Source: Malus domestica
Taxonomy: Eukaryota > Streptophyta > Magnoliopsida > Rosales > Rosaceae
DNA: 64,000 bases
Assembly: GCF_042453785.1 (NCBI RefSeq)
Contig: NC_091675.1
Coordinates: 9,746,501-9,810,500 of the forward strand
Direction of reading: 5' to 3'
Shown here: positions 29,410-42,997 of the stretch, one piece after another
How the letters are laid out: each line of letters begins with the position of its first letter
Numbering within the stretch: the stretch's first letter is position 1
Program-made: the position numbers and the translations under genes
The notes under the pieces: model-generated
What the model was told of the DNA's origin: nothing
Database searches by the model: none
Seen by the model: only the letters and a program-made list of their open reading frames with translations

Positions 29410-32124
29410 ATGGCGCCAACTACATTGATAAGAGAACTCAACAGTTTAAAGAAGGATTTTGAGGACGGTATGGGTAAGGGATCAGTGAGGCGGGGGAAGA
29501 GAGAGCGTGTGGCCGATAGGATATTTGAGCCCAATTCCTGCGGCAATGCCACCAAGAAAAGAAGAAAGTGCAGTACTCAAGTTGAAGAACTGATACCGGA
29601 TGAGGATTATGAGACATTCTTGAGTTCTTTAGCTGATCATGGCAGTGATGTTGATTATATTGACAATAGATGGGTGGATGATCGGAATGGTGGTGATGAC
29701 AATGTAAATGATAGGTCTGTGGATGATGGCGATCACAGCGTTGAGGTAAGGTGTTTGGATGATGGTGTTGATGGTGGTGATGATGAGGATCCTGATCATA
29801 AGATACTCTTGGATAAATTGACAAAAGGTGGAAAGTCCTTCACAAACAATAGGTCTGTGGATGATGGTTATGATGATGATGATGATGTCCATGTAAACAG
29901 TAGGTATGCGGATGATGGTGATGAAAACATTCAGTCTCTGGATGATAGTCTTGATGATGAGGATCCTCAGTATAAGATATTCTTGGAAAAGTTGAGGCAA
30001 GATGGAAAGTCTTATGTGTTGGAAGCTGTTGGAGATAATGGGAAATCTGTAGTGATCAAGTATGAACAAGAAAATGAGATACTTAACGGGCCCGATTTTG
30101 ACACCCCTGAAACATTTAAAAAATCTCAGGTGAAAGAGAAGCCTGATATTCAAAGCACTTTAAGGAGGGGTACGAAGAGAAAATGCACAAATTGCCCTAA
30201 AAATTCTGCTCTTCCTGTGTATAAAGAAGTGACTGCGAGCCCAAGAACTGTTAAGTATGATATGAGGAAAGAAAACAGGGCAATTCTGGAAAAGAGCTCG
30301 ATGAAGAAGAAGAAGAAGAAGAAGAAGAATGTAAATGAGAAAGCTGCAAATGGTAGCACACGGGAGTGTCCTTTGAAAACACCCCCTGTGGAGGCTGTTC
30401 ATTTTACCATGCAAGGATGTGCAAATGAGAAAGCTGCTAAAGGTAGCACAAAGGAGTGCCCTGTAAAAAGAACTCATGTGGCGGATCTCTGGTTTGCCAA
30501 ACAAGGATGCAAGCGCGGATTAGAAGATGAGGACTACGCAAAGCTTTTAAGTTGTCTACAGTTTGATGATGGGAAAATGGTATATTCACCTCCAAATGGT
30601 AGACCGGTGATACTTGGTGATGATGGAGAGAGTTCACCTCCAAATAGAAGTTTTACCTCATTTACAGCTGTATGTATCTTCCCCCGTTTCAGCTTTGGTT
30701 TGTTTTTTCTATTTTATGCTTTACATGCATACACATACACACGCACACAGAGACACATAACAGATGAGCATTTGTGCAAGTACATATACGTCTGTATGTG
30801 AGTGATTTTATTGATTCGTAGTATCTGAAATTTGTCTTTTGCTGGTTGTTGTCAATGCTTTGCAAATTAATAGGTGGATGCAGACAGTGGGCGGTGCGTT
30901 AAAACTCGTGATGCAAGTCATTCGCAGTTTAGGAAGGGGCTTATGGATATTCTTACCAGGCCTTATGACCATGAAGAGTACAGAAGCCTCTTGAAAGAAG
31001 CAACTCACCAAAAGCCATTAGAGCACAACAGAAATCTGCGCGGTAGAACAATAACCTGTCCAGTTGAGGGGAAACTTGCACGTTCATATCTAAAACAGCA
31101 CATAGGTTGGTTTTCTTTATTATGCATGAGTAAAGGAGCATAGCATAATTTACTGTTATTTGTCGTTCAACATTTTTTTTTTCCTGTTTGTCTGAATTGA
31201 ATTTTAAAACAAGATATAGATCAGCTAGAAGTTCTAAAGCTTAAATGATCAATTTGTTGAATGAAAGTAGGTTGAGATAATGTTTTATTGAGATTTGTGG
31301 CTGCCGATTCTCTCATATTTAGGAAGGATTTTGAATGTGACACCGCCTGTATTTGTGTTAGAACGGTTAGATGAACTGAAGCAGACATCGAGTCTATAAT
31401 TTGTTCCTTACCAAAAGTACAAGGATTTAGATCCTTTTTCTTTATACTGTTTGTAACCTTTCAATTTGATTGTATTTTATTTTAATTAATTTGTTTTCAA
31501 ACCTTACAGTTCTGAAAAGAAAGATTACGGCAGCTCGCGGTGACCGCCCTAGAGTTTTGAATCTCTTGCGGGGATTTTTCTACTGGCTGAAGGTTAGCTG
31601 TTTTTTGAGTTTTGTTGTATGATACTAGGGTTATCTTATTGCTAGTTAACATTTAGTCGAGCGATATACTGATTTCATTTTTGTTGGGATTGATCAGTTT
31701 TCGATACCTATATTGAAATAGACTTCTGTTTTAAGACTGGAGGTATTTCATTTGGTATCATGTACACTCCCGCACATGGTAAAAGCACATGTTGACATGC
31801 CTTTACATTGTTGTTTCTGTGTTGGTAAAATCACACGTTGGCATGCCTTTACATTGTTGTTTCTGTGATGGTGTATGACTTTTGCACGCCTTACTTTGCA
31901 TGTGAGGGCCAGTGTTGCGTACATGTGCATCCCAGCTGATGGGTATTGGATTCACGTCTAGTAACGGTCTTCTAATTTCTGTAATTATTGTATATTTTTG
32001 CTAGAATGTGGCCCAAGATGAAAGCTTCTGTCCTTGGAACGACTCGTCCTGTTTGAAAGTGCTGCCACCATCTGATAAGAAGACTGGACTTACAGAAAGG
32101 GGACTTGAAGGCAAACGCAAGTAA
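29410..32124 (+). CDS. Uncharacterised acidic, repeat-containing nuclear-type protein
   Basis: Four exons: 29410-30669, 30874-31105, 31510-31592, 32005-32124, giving 564 residues. I do not recognise a named family. Residues 1-60 are basic (KKRRK). The acidic middle repeats a module of D/E-rich spacer plus ED(P/Y)xxxxLxxL (DEDYETFLSSL; DEDPDHKILLDKL; DEDPQYKIFLEKL; DEDYAKLLSCL). A lysine run (MKKKKKKKKN, about 298-307) suggests nuclear import. It is followed by a tandem pair of about 30-residue units, each NEKAA(N/K)GST(R/K)ECP…QGC. The C-terminal 140 residues (from FRKGLMDILTRPYDHEEY to WNDSSCLKVLPP) look like a compact conserved domain rich in basic and aromatic residues. A GTAAGA sits at the stop, so another 3' exon is possible. 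By position it may correspond to Arabidopsis At1g21560. Confidence 0.8.
31778..31869. repeat. 46-bp tandem duplication in the third intron
   Basis: Two copies (31778-31823 and 31824-31869), each GGTAAAA(G/T)CACA(T/C)GTTG…TTTACATTGTTGTTTCTGTG, differing at a handful of positions. It lies in the intron between 31593 and 32004 of the uncharacterised gene. Confidence 0.85.
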
Positions 32125-32287
32125 GAGTTCATGCACCGTCTTCAGATTCCGATGGAAACAAGTTTGACGAGTGCATTGGTAAGATTTTAGTGTGAAGATA
32201 GTTAGGGTTTAAAATAGGCTGTGGTTTAGGAACTTTTCCCACTTTTGCAGTAGAAAATACTAACCATATGTTAAAATCGTATTCGAC

Positions 32288-32323
32288 TCCCCCTCCCACC
32301 CTCCCTCCCTCCCTCCCTCCCTC
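32288..32323. repeat. CCCT microsatellite
   Basis: A run of CCCT units (G-rich on the minus strand) lies between the convergent ends of the uncharacterised gene and the NdhM gene. The G-rich strand could form G-quadruplex-like structure. Confidence 0.85.
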
Positions 32324-32409
32324 AGATATATGCAAGGGAAGAAATTAACGTATCAGAATCGAATTAATATAAATATTCACCATCTGTTTACAGCCAGTGT
32401 GTTGAAATC

Positions 32410-33424
32410 TTATGACTGTTGTACATCTTGAGGTTGAATGTCATTGTTATTGAACATCATGCGAGGCTTGCCCATGCTGAAATTGAGGACTCTGGCATCC
32501 ATGTTGTACTTTATTTCCCCATCGTATAGCAGCTTCCTTATGTAGTGCTCGATGTCCGATCCGATCAGACGGAGAGTGTACTCTGTCAATGGAGCTCCCT
32601 GATTTTTCACATAGAAATGGTAATGTCTCAACAAGAAACAAGACATTGAAACCCTAGTTACAACTTCAAATGTAAGAAACGTGGTCTTTCTGTACGGTTG
32701 AATTTAAGGCAAAGGAAAGAGGGATACGGTCCAACCTAATGTTTGTGATCACATTTACAACCTATAGCTAAAAAAAAAATTTACGGAAATCTTTGTTAGC
32801 TTGACATGCATTGTTGATCAATTTTTGTACGGTTTAAGTTATTGTCTTGATATCGTTTTGTGTGTTGATTCACTTTTGCGTTAACACAAACACGACACAG
32901 ATATAAATGAGTAACCACACATCACACATTCCATGAATGAGCACCAAATGGATTTTCAATGGACTCAAAATCAAAGCTTCTCTTACCTCATAGTGATCCA
33001 CAAGCTCTTGGAAGTAAGAGTAGACCTTGTTGCAGGACTCAGAAGTCCACACAAACTCATTGGTGGGGTCCAGAATAATAGTAAGCTTATCCATCTGAGT
33101 CTGGTCGAAGGCACATGTCTCTGGGTCAATGTAAGCTGCGTAGATCCTGACGTGCCTCGTGGCACTGCTCAGCCAATCCCCACCGTACTCCCTCCCCATG
33201 TTCTTGCTCTCCACGTTCACCTGCTTCTCCACCGGCCTCAGTGGTGTGCCTCCCGTTCCCAGCACTTTCTCTGTCCTCACACTCTCTCTCTCCTCCTCTG
33301 CTTTCTCTTGCGACTCTTGGACTTGTGACTGCTGAGCTGCTATGGAGAAATCCCTTCTTTTTTGGAGCTGTTTTTTGCCTCCAAAATAGCCCAAGAGTGG
33401 AAACTTTGCCATTGTTGCTGCCAT
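32410..33424 (-). CDS. ndhM: NAD(P)H-quinone oxidoreductase subunit M, chloroplastic (NdhM)
   Basis: Two exons, 32987-33424 and 32410-32598, joined after LVDHYE to give 208 residues. The N-terminal third is basic and rich in Q/S/E, fitting a chloroplast transit peptide plus linker. From residue 88 the protein matches cyanobacterial and plant NdhM: TRHVRIYAAYIDP, LDPTNEFVW, NKVYSYFQELVDHYEG, LTEYTLRLIGSDIEHYIRKLL, RVLNFSMGKP. NdhM belongs to subcomplex A of the thylakoid NDH complex, which carries out cyclic electron flow around photosystem I. The ATG at 33422-33424 (context GCCATGGCA) is the start; the frame is open further upstream but without ATG. The gene converges on the preceding + strand gene, with 285 bp between stop codons. 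Confidence 0.93.
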
Positions 33425-34288
33425 GGCTGAATGCAAATAGGCTACGGGCCAAATTGTTCAATTTTTATATTATGTGGTTTAAGTGAAGAAATGATTTTGC
33501 TTTTGGGTGCTCCAACTTTTGCGAAATTGTGGGAGGCCCCAATGAAAATTGATCCACTTATTTGTGGGGATAAGATTTCTTGTTTTATACTTGGGAGCTT
33601 GAGTTGTTTGTGGTTAAAATAAACAGAAAATTAATAGCCATCAATTCATAAGTTGTAGCTAAAATGTTGACTTGCAGTAGCATAATTGCATATGATTTTA
33701 TTGAGTTACAAAATAACGGCATTTTCGACACAGTCAAAAAAGTTATCATGCGGTATTTTTGTAAATGTTATCAGAGAAAAATTACATCTAAAAACTGTCC
33801 GAGAACTATTATGAAATTCCAATAACAGTTCCATCGCGCTAGAGCATAAGACTAAAAATAAATTCAGAAAACTCGGGTTCAAGGAAAACTTACACTGAAA
33901 ACATAAATGCAATATTTTCTTATTAAAAACTTGATAGTGTTGCAAATGTACAGTATACAATTTAGTAGGGAGGAAAAAGCTAAAAGAAAAAAAAATCTCA
34001 ATTCCCTAGATAAGAAAACAAATAAAAACCTATAACAAAAGTGCAGGCCGCCGGTACATCTGAGGACGATGGATTGGCTAGACCAGCCCCGGGTTTCCGG
34101 TAAGAACGGCGGATTCTCCTGCACCTGCTCTTTTATTTCCAGTATAATACTCTGTATGTGTTCCTATGCAATGGCGGTCATACTCGCCATTGCAGAATCA
34201 AAGTTAGGGAAAACAAAATTTACCTACAACAGACTAATTACTGCATACCATAGCTCGTCGCATGTTGTCCCCTCTTGAGCTGCGTCTG
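33425..34288. other. Intergenic region between NdhM and the zinc-finger gene
   Basis: It contains the NdhM promoter (reading leftward) and the 3' UTR and polyadenylation region of the SOP1-like gene. No other gene is seen. Confidence 0.5.
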
Positions 34289-37200
34289 TCATGAAGCATT
34301 TGTCTTCAACCTTTCCAGTAAACGAATTGGTTTAATCAGCTCATCAAGATCATCTAATTCCAATTCCGACGAATCGCTGTCACAATATGCAGCTTGCTCC
34401 TGTATTGGATCATTAGTTTCTCCAACCTCCTCATCACTAACATCAATGCTAATGAAATCAGCGACTCCATCAACAATTATGTCATCGCTGTTCTGTGCAG
34501 ACTGCTTTCCAGACACTGTTCTCGGTTCAGAAACAGTGATATCCTTGGAAACAAAGTAACGGCCCCAAGTATTTCTGTGTTCTCTTGATCGTTTTCTTTT
34601 CTTTTCCTTTGCTCGGTTTCTGGGGTGGTGAAGCTTGCATTTAGGCCCTCGTGGACAGGTTCCAGTAGCTTCAAAGGACGGGCAAACATAGCTATGCTTC
34701 TTCCGGCACTGTGAGGGAGATATATATTCTATTTTACTTGCTCCAAAACTAGTGTATCTTTGTTTGCTCAGAGAAGAGTTATCAAGCCTTACATATAAAA
34801 TCTAGTATAACTGTATGACAAGCAGAAATTCTATTTGCACCCAGATTTTTACTCAACAGCCCGAACTATTTTCCACATTCCCCTAATTCAACAAATAATA
34901 GTTTTACTCACCACACCCCCTTTCCATAAATATGTTAATTAAATCTTTTGTTCACTATGTTCTTGAGTGTAAGCAGATCTCAATAATAATGTTATCAACG
35001 AAACTCTCTTTCTTGTTCAACATATTCAATGTCTACTTTATTGAAAGATAGGTCCAACTATAGTTAACTTTCTACTCTCCTTTTGATCTCAACCATTCCC
35101 CTTCCCATAATACACCAAACACGAGCAGTTTTTCATCTGGTATGTCCAAATTGATTGCCTACAAAATCAACATGCATGCCCACACACCACATACACAATT
35201 GAACTAAACAATTGGGCTCCGTACTAGCAAGAAAAACGAGTCCCAGACTTCCGAATTCAAACCAGCATAAAAAAAAAAACAAACACAAGCAAAAAAGCGT
35301 ATATATGATAAGACAGTACCTCATTCCCGTCAGCACAATAGCCCTTAAGAAATCCTTCACAAGTAGATGCCTTTGGATTCACATTCACATGTCTGTAAGG
35401 ACAATTTTGATTGGAGCATAAACCTGCCAGGAAGCATGTCAGAATTTTCTAATTCCATTAGTAGCTTGACTAGAACAATGTTACCAGAAAGCACCTTGCA
35501 AATAGTAAGAACAGTCCGGCATTCTTTCAGGAATGACCTGCATGAAGATAAAATATAAATAAAGAAATAAAAAGAAAGGATAAAATGTCCAAAAAGAAGT
35601 ACAAAGTTCTGTTGTAGATCATGTGAAGTCCTGTCACACGGTAAACCTGATGAGTCAATTTGCAATTGGGATTGGAACATAAACCCTTCAAAAACTTTGT
35701 GCAGACTGCAACTTTAGAGGAGTCATGGATATAGGGACATTTTCCATCATCCTTATTGCACTTCCCAAATCTTGTAAAAAACTGGCAGTACTTCCGCTTT
35801 TTTGCCAGCCGAAGTCTGGCCGTGTGCAAACTCCATCGAACTCTTTCACTAGCCAATATGCGAGTTCTCTTCTTCGGATTTCTAATAAGCTGGTTACCAT
35901 TGCCAATCCGCAAATATCTGCCAATATGGAAATGCATTTATATCCAAGAATTTTAAAACTTAAGAACAATGCAACCATAATTTGGAGGTTCGTGTGTCAA
36001 CACCATCAATTGGCATTCACATTTGCTTGTATTAATTTCAGGAATCTATCTTTAAGCCATAAACAACAGCAACTTACTCATCATTGCCAATCACCAGTCT
36101 CTTTGGAACATAAGATCTCTTGGGATCCTTTTCAGGATCGAGCACACCAGAGCTTGACGATTCGTCATCTACACAGAACATGAATGAAAACTGTACGATC
36201 AATTTGCTGATAAGATGTACCCCACATATGCCAAAATATTTATAAAAAAAAAAAAAAATCCTCCAAAACTGAAAAACACTCATTAATCACCTCATAATAC
36301 TTCTTTGGAATTGGAATATACGGCTATATGTGATTCAACACGAATAGAAAAGACAGTGTCCAGTGTGCTGGCAACTGCTCATAAACTATATAATTAATAT
36401 GCTAAAAGAATGTCCAAAACGATACTGACAGAAATCAGCAATTCTGTTTCTATCGTATGGGCCTTTCATCCCCTTTGTTTACCAAAATACAAATCAGTAG
36501 TTCTGAAATTAGTCAGAAATCAGAGGCACTTCCTGAGCCCAAGATAATGGTTCCAAATCACAAGGATATAAAAAAAAACTCTTCCCAATCACTCCAAAAC
36601 TAGATATGACGGTCTACTCGTAAGAGAAAGAAAGGTTGAAACTTAAGAACATGTGGTGACCACATCCAATGGCCAGAAGAAATTGAAAATCAAGCTCCTA
36701 ATGTATAAGCATTAAAAAAGTATACACTAAAGCTCATGTTGAAAAGGACATTTGATATGTGGAGCAAATAAAGAGCAGCCCACCTGAAATCCTTTTTAGT
36801 GTTCGCCTTGAAGGATCCATTTTGTACCGGACAGAACCAATGCGAAATATACGTTTTCCTGCCATATCATCAGATACTTAATAATCAAGCAACATACCAT
36901 GTGGAAACACATTGAAGGTATACCACAAGCAAGAAATGTCATGCATCTGACACATCAGATAGCTCTACATTTTCACTACACTATGAATTGACTTACCTGA
37001 CAAATTACTTCTAAACTTAGACCCCAAACTAATGCATGCAGCACCATTGTGTTCTCTTTTCTTCTTCTCCACTGCAGCAACAGCACGTGTAGCTTCCTAG
37101 ACATTGTTAATAGAAACAATTGAGGTGGATAGGGACAGAGCAGTTTCTGATTTGGAAACCATTACTTCACTTTAATAAAAAAGGGATCATCTTTGAAGGA

Positions 37201-40200
37201 GAAATAATAGCCTGACTGGGTACTAGCCAACAAACCTCATTAGCTTCCTTTGATTGCCTTTCAAGGGATTTTGACCATTTTAAACTGGCCCCACCAACAC
37301 TTAATACCTTGTACATTTTAAGCGAAAATCCATGAGTTGACTTAGTGTACAAAGTATCCCGCCTTCTTGACAGCAGCAGTTTCTTACTGAAAAATGAAAT
37401 AATATTTGATTTTCTTAAGTAACATACACAAATGTGTTCAAATCTAATTGCCTCTTCAAAACAAGAAAAGAATCGAATACCTGATTGTGGGTACGGAACT
37501 ATATTTGAAACTGGAAGCCTGACTTTGCATGAAAGTCCTCCAGTGTCTTGCTCTTTTCCATGGAAACAGGTAAGGCACTACCTTCTGATGGTTAAGTGAA
37601 CCACCATCATTGTTTGATGACTGTGTACCATGCGGTGTCCACACCAAAGAGTTTTTTCCAATTTTACTTGTCTTTGCAACAGCTGTACGAGAAAACCAAG
37701 GTAATAAGATTCTAAAACACTGAAGAGTTTCAACAAAAAAAGGATCAAATCTGTACAATGATATCATCATTGAAATATGAAATGAGCTTAAGTTGGAAAA
37801 GGTTACAGATCAGAGCTTCAATACGTCTAAAAGATGAAGAAAAGGACAACATCCAGGAAATAGAAGAACCCTGATGCTAACAGTTAGCAGTAATCAATAA
37901 ATGGAACTGAACAAATCCACTTTTGCCTTGATCCAGAAAATGCATTTCAGAATTTAGGTGTAAGTGTAAAAAAATACTGCTTAGAGAACACGTAACAGAA
38001 CAAGTTCTAACAGCATACCCTTGTGTGATCGTTTCTTGCCATATGTTCTTCTGGGGACAATCTTAGGAACCCTTTGCAGCTGTAAGTTTAAATTGTCATC
38101 AGGCATGATAGCATGACCTTCCAAGGATGTCCTGATTAGCTGATTTTTGCGCCTCTTGTAGTAACCATCAGAGGAGTGCTGGATCTTATCAGTACTGTGG
38201 ACCGGAAGGTCACAAGGATTTGAAGTTGCAACCAACTGATTTAACGTGCACTTTCCATTTACAATCTTCTTGGTATTTGGAGGTGCCAAATTCTCATCAT
38301 GCAGTACATTCTGGTTTTCCAAATTATTGAGCGAACCACTGTGATTTTCCTGAGTTTCAGAAATTGTCAGTGAGTCCTTGGCAAATGTTTGTGCATCTTT
38401 GGTGTCCAAAGAATTCATAGGATCTAACTTGGTTTCACCACTAAGAGGCTCAGACACTGGGGATGATGCACGAACCCCGAAAGAGATGGCAGGACAAGTA
38501 GATAATATGGGTGCCAAAGGTAGTTGGGGTGTCGGCCTATCAAAAGGAGCATTCATTTCTCCAGTTCTCATGAGACTTGGAGGCATTTTCACATCAATCC
38601 TACTGTCAGATCCTGCATTCTTCTTCAAACCATCTATACCTGAAGAGTTCAACTGATAAACAGCTGAACTAAACCCATGGGAGCTTTGCAGAGCAGCGAC
38701 TGGAGGTTTTCTAACAAGGCTGTTACCTTTACGCACATACGAATTACTTTGAAATTTTCCATTCCTTTGTGGCAACTGCCTTTGGGGTGGAACAGTACTA
38801 GATAAAGGCATGCTTACAGGAAGAGGAGATGAAGATGAATTACCATTTCGATGCCAAGTCCGAGGCTTTGCAATATGAGTTGAAGAGGCAGTCTTCATTG
38901 AGGTAGAAGAGACCGAATATGAACGACCTGGCACAATCCCACGAGTGGCTTGACCCAGCTGGTTCTTCAAACCAGATTCTGTGCTTACTAGATTCGAACC
39001 ATGAGTTGCCTTTTTGATATTTTGCAAAGGTAAAGCTACTGACTTCCCCATCACTGATTTGGTACCACCTGATGATGAATTTTGAGCAGATGCATTGGAA
39101 CCACCTTCAACCACAGACTTCAAATCCAATTGCTGGTCCCCACCAGCTTTTTCATCAGAAATTTTGATAACTGATGGACTACAAGGTAGCATCTGCAAGT
39201 AAGGGACATCAGTTGAAGTTTCTGGAGAACCCTTATCTGATACTGTATCATGCACAAACTCCGTTCCTTCATCATTAGAGTTAGTAGTAGATACTTCATT
39301 GTTATTGGCACATAACAACAGATAATTTGACGCAATGGGCAATTTCTCCTTCACAGAGACATAATTTGATTCCATATCTGTGCAGGAAAATTTATTGCTT
39401 GAGTCTGGAGGCTGGACTTCTGAAGAAACGCTGCATGAAGCAGTCTCGCCTTGCATCATAACTTGCTCAGCTGTTGAAAATATACCAAAATTTTCTTCTA
39501 GGTTACTTTCTACGTCCATAATGTCAAGCTGAGGGCTATTTACAACCAGAGCTTGAGTGCTAGCCTCTTTCTGTTCATTCCTCGATGGTGAGGGACAAAG
39601 GAACGATGTATCCGGAACTGATTCTTCATAAATTGTACATGATTCAACACCTTGGTGCTCAAAGTTCATACCATCATTAGTAAGGGCATCCCTAGCTGCA
39701 GATACAGCCGCTAAATCATCCACAAATAATACAGTGCTTCCCTCTTGAGAAGGAATTAAATTAGCATTAGCAGAGAGAAAACCTATGCTGGAAGCAGTAA
39801 CTTCATCTTCTTGTGTTGGATCATCGTTAGTCCAAGGTGCTTCTGCATAAGATGTAGACTTATCTGCAGGTCCATCATTGGTTTGAGAGGTAGTCCCTAC
39901 CAGATGAGAGGTGGATACTTTTCTCCTCTTTATATACTTCAGAGAAGTCTCATCAGGATCAGAGTTAACATCACTTCTAGCTGATAACTTAGCCTCACAA
40001 ATCCCATCTAGTGAGCTGTTCCCACGCAGAACACTGACCCCGTCATTATCAGGTTGAGAGCCAATATCTAACTTTTCAACACCAGAAACAGCAACTTCTG
40101 CATGACTAGCATCCTTCAGGGATGAACTTACTGCCGTATCCACAGAATTTTCATGGGCAGAAACATTTTTAGGCTCTACAATAGTGTTGGAGGCCCTTGA

Positions 40201-42714
40201 AGAGTCTAACAGAGTCCTAAATTTTCTCTTCTTTTTAATCTTGAATGTAACACTCTTCCGATCTCCAACTGAATTTGCAATCTTTGAAGATCTTTCGGTG
40301 CCACAACTAACAAATAATCTGGAGGCACCATCTGCAGATGCTTGCGTGCCGACAAAATCGGCATTCCCACCATTAGGAACAATAATATTCTCATCATAAT
40401 TAGTACTAACTTTGTCAGAGTTCCACGTGGTACCTCTACCATCATCGGAGCAGACAGCAAAGGTCTTCCCCGAACTTGATAAACCAACAGTTATGCTGCT
40501 TTCTGCTGCAGATATAGCCTTTGGAAGTTCTTCCACAGAACCAATTTGTAGTGATGTTGGGAGCTGATGTGTACAAGGTTGCTCGCTGATGGCATCCACA
40601 TTACCAATGTTATGAACCATGACTTCTTGATAAGATACTTTTATACCACCATCAATATCCAAGTTGGTTTCTGCACCATGGCCAGAGCCATTTACATTCA
40701 TAATGTCTCCATGCATCATAGTTTTCTCTGAACTTAAAAAACCAGAATTGGCATTGCCTTCTACAGACAATCTGGGCTCTGATGATTCTGTTCGTATGAC
40801 ATTATCAAGCGATAAACTGTCTCCACTCTGACATATCTGTTTGCTGACATCTACAACGCAACCAGTTTCTGGACAAGTAGCTACCCTAAGTGAATCAGTT
40901 ACATTGTTGGTAAAATTTGAACTCTTAAGCAAGCCCTGGACAGAAGCATCTACAGTTAGACAACCCTGATCAATATTAATTTCTTCACAACTTGAAGAAC
41001 CCAAATTACAAGTTGAAGTTTTCCCAGTGCTCTTACTACAAGAGTTGGCATCAGTGCCATGTTCATCCGATACCATGCTCGGTGAAGAGGTTTCACCCTT
41101 TTCAGTCCCAAAGGCTGCAGATGGGCTACAAATATAGCTATCTGCTGCCCGTGGTTCATCAATCTTCTTTTTTGGCTGTGGACGAGGGTTTACGACCTTT
41201 TTCACTACTTTCTTCACCACTTTTTTCTTCTTAGTAACCTTAAGAGAAGACATTTGAGCAGAAACACCCTTTTTACCATCTCTTTGTAAAACCTTACCCT
41301 TTGTGTTACCCTTTGTAACCCTTTCCACTTCACTCTTTCCAGAAGAATCACCATTCACATTAGAACCGGGCTGTTCGATATCACACCTATTCTCCATACC
41401 AGAAGTGTTCACCTCCTCTTCCAACTGTCGTGGGTCCTTGTCTGAACTGGATGTCTTATTTGCAACAACTATGGAGCTTCGCAAACGTACAGGTGCAGCA
41501 TTCTCACTGTCTCTACTGAGTTTCAAATTTGAGAAATCCCTGCCATACACTGAATCTGTCTTAACATCCCTATTTCCAACTGCCTTCGCCACTAGTGAAT
41601 TCGATTTAAAAGAAACATCAAGTTCCAAAGAATTCGCACCTTTCTCAACTTCACCCATCTCGCGACCCGAATACTCATAGTATCCTTTCCCTCTGTGGGA
41701 ACTAGAGCCAGAATTATCAAAATAAGCAGAGCCATTCCGGTGACTAGGTTTCACAGTTTGAAGCCTGAGTAAAACACTCTTCTTTTGTATCTGCTTCCTC
41801 CTATTACTAGTACCACTCCCTCTTTCAGATTCTGAACCATAATAATCCCGTTTCGCCAAAACATTCCGGCCCCTGTTACCCTCATCGAACACGAATGGAT
41901 CATATAACTCTCTAGTAGCTTCTCTATCATTATGAACCCATCTCTGATTATTCTCATACACCTCATCTCTCCTACCACCACTCCTCAACTCATCATACCG
42001 GCCATCATAACCACCCGAATTCGAATCCAAATGACTATTCAAATTCTGGCTTGACGCAAACCCCAATTCGCGATACTTTCCATCGGAACTGGGTTCTGCA
42101 CGAGCACGGCGGCGACTGTTATAATCGTCGTCCACGGGGGCCCGATGTTCCCGGAGCAGCTGTTCATTGTAGTCAGCCCTAAACCTAGCGCTACCACTAC
42201 CCTCTGATTCAACCCTAAATTGGGGTTTATGCAATTCACGATCGTAATCGTGAAAAGCCCTTGAAGAATCCCAAGAAACGGGATTGGATTCGACGTAGGG
42301 CGATTCAAATTGGAGCAATCGGTGGTGGCGAGGGCGCTCCGAATGGGCGACCCGAGGGGAGGAGACGGGGTAGTCGTGAAGGGGGAGGAAGGTTCTGGAG
42401 CGTTCGGGTTCGAAGGTGAGTTGGGGCTGGTTGGGGTTGTAAGGATGTGGGGGGGGCGGGGGCGGGGGCAGGGGCGGTGGGGGGAGAGAGTTATACGGCG
42501 ACGTTTGGGGCGGTGGTGGAGGGGGTGGAGGTTGGAGGAGTTGCTGTGGTGGTGGTGGTTGTTGTGAGTGGTGGTGGTGTGTGTAGTGGTGGTTGGTGTT
42601 GTGGTGGCGGTGAGAGTAGTTTGGGAAATTTGAAGGGTTGTCGGAAGGGTAGGGATTGGAAGAAGAAGAAGAAGCGTACCTTGTGAGGTGGTGGGGATAC
42701 TGAGAGGGATCCAT
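34289..42714 (-). CDS. SOP1/ZC3H3-like zinc finger protein with five CCCH fingers
   Basis: Ten exons: 38019-42714, 37481-37682, 37236-37386, 36997-37096, 36784-36858, 36078-36168, 35647-35917, 35495-35537, 35320-35423, 34289-34708; 2050 residues in frame. The 4.7-kb first exon encodes a low-complexity N terminus (MDPSQYPHHLTRY, then P/H/Q-rich, then R- and S-rich with a KKKKVVKKVVKKVV patch). Five consecutive fingers lie at 1816-1836 (C-x8-C-x6-C-x3-H), 1844-1861, 1871-1888 (both C-x7-C-x4-C-x3-H), 1898-1916 (C-x7-C-x5-C-x3-H) and 1920-1939 (C-x8-C-x5-C-x3-H). A KEKKRKRSR nuclear signal and an acidic tail (SELELDDLDELIKP) follow. The finger array is that of animal ZC3H3; the length fits Arabidopsis SOP1 (At1g21580), a nuclear partner of exosome-linked RNA quality control. 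The shorter C3H7 (At1g21570) is the other candidate orthologue. Confidence 0.9.
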
Positions 42715-42997
42715 CGACGGCGTATCTTTCGTTTCTTTGGTTTCTTCTCTGATCCTCTTCTTCTTGCTTCTTATGCGACTTTGTGCTTCGCCTTTCGTTT
42801 GAAATTTCAATCAAATCCAATCCAGTCACCTCGCTTTGTTTTTTTCTTTTTGATTTTTTGGTGGGCAGTTTCTTGCGTTCACACTTTCAAACCGATAGAG
42901 TGTGTTATATGTCTTTGACAGTTTTTAAAGCAACACGACATGTCGCACCATTCAACCCAATCGAATTGGTTTTCTGCGCCACGTAAGCAAAACGTGG

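Noticed and set aside
37981-38018. Protein end MLLELVLLRVL of the long zinc-finger exon
   Set aside because: This is read-through into the intron after the donor at 38018; splicing to 37682 restores the frame and leads to the zinc fingers.
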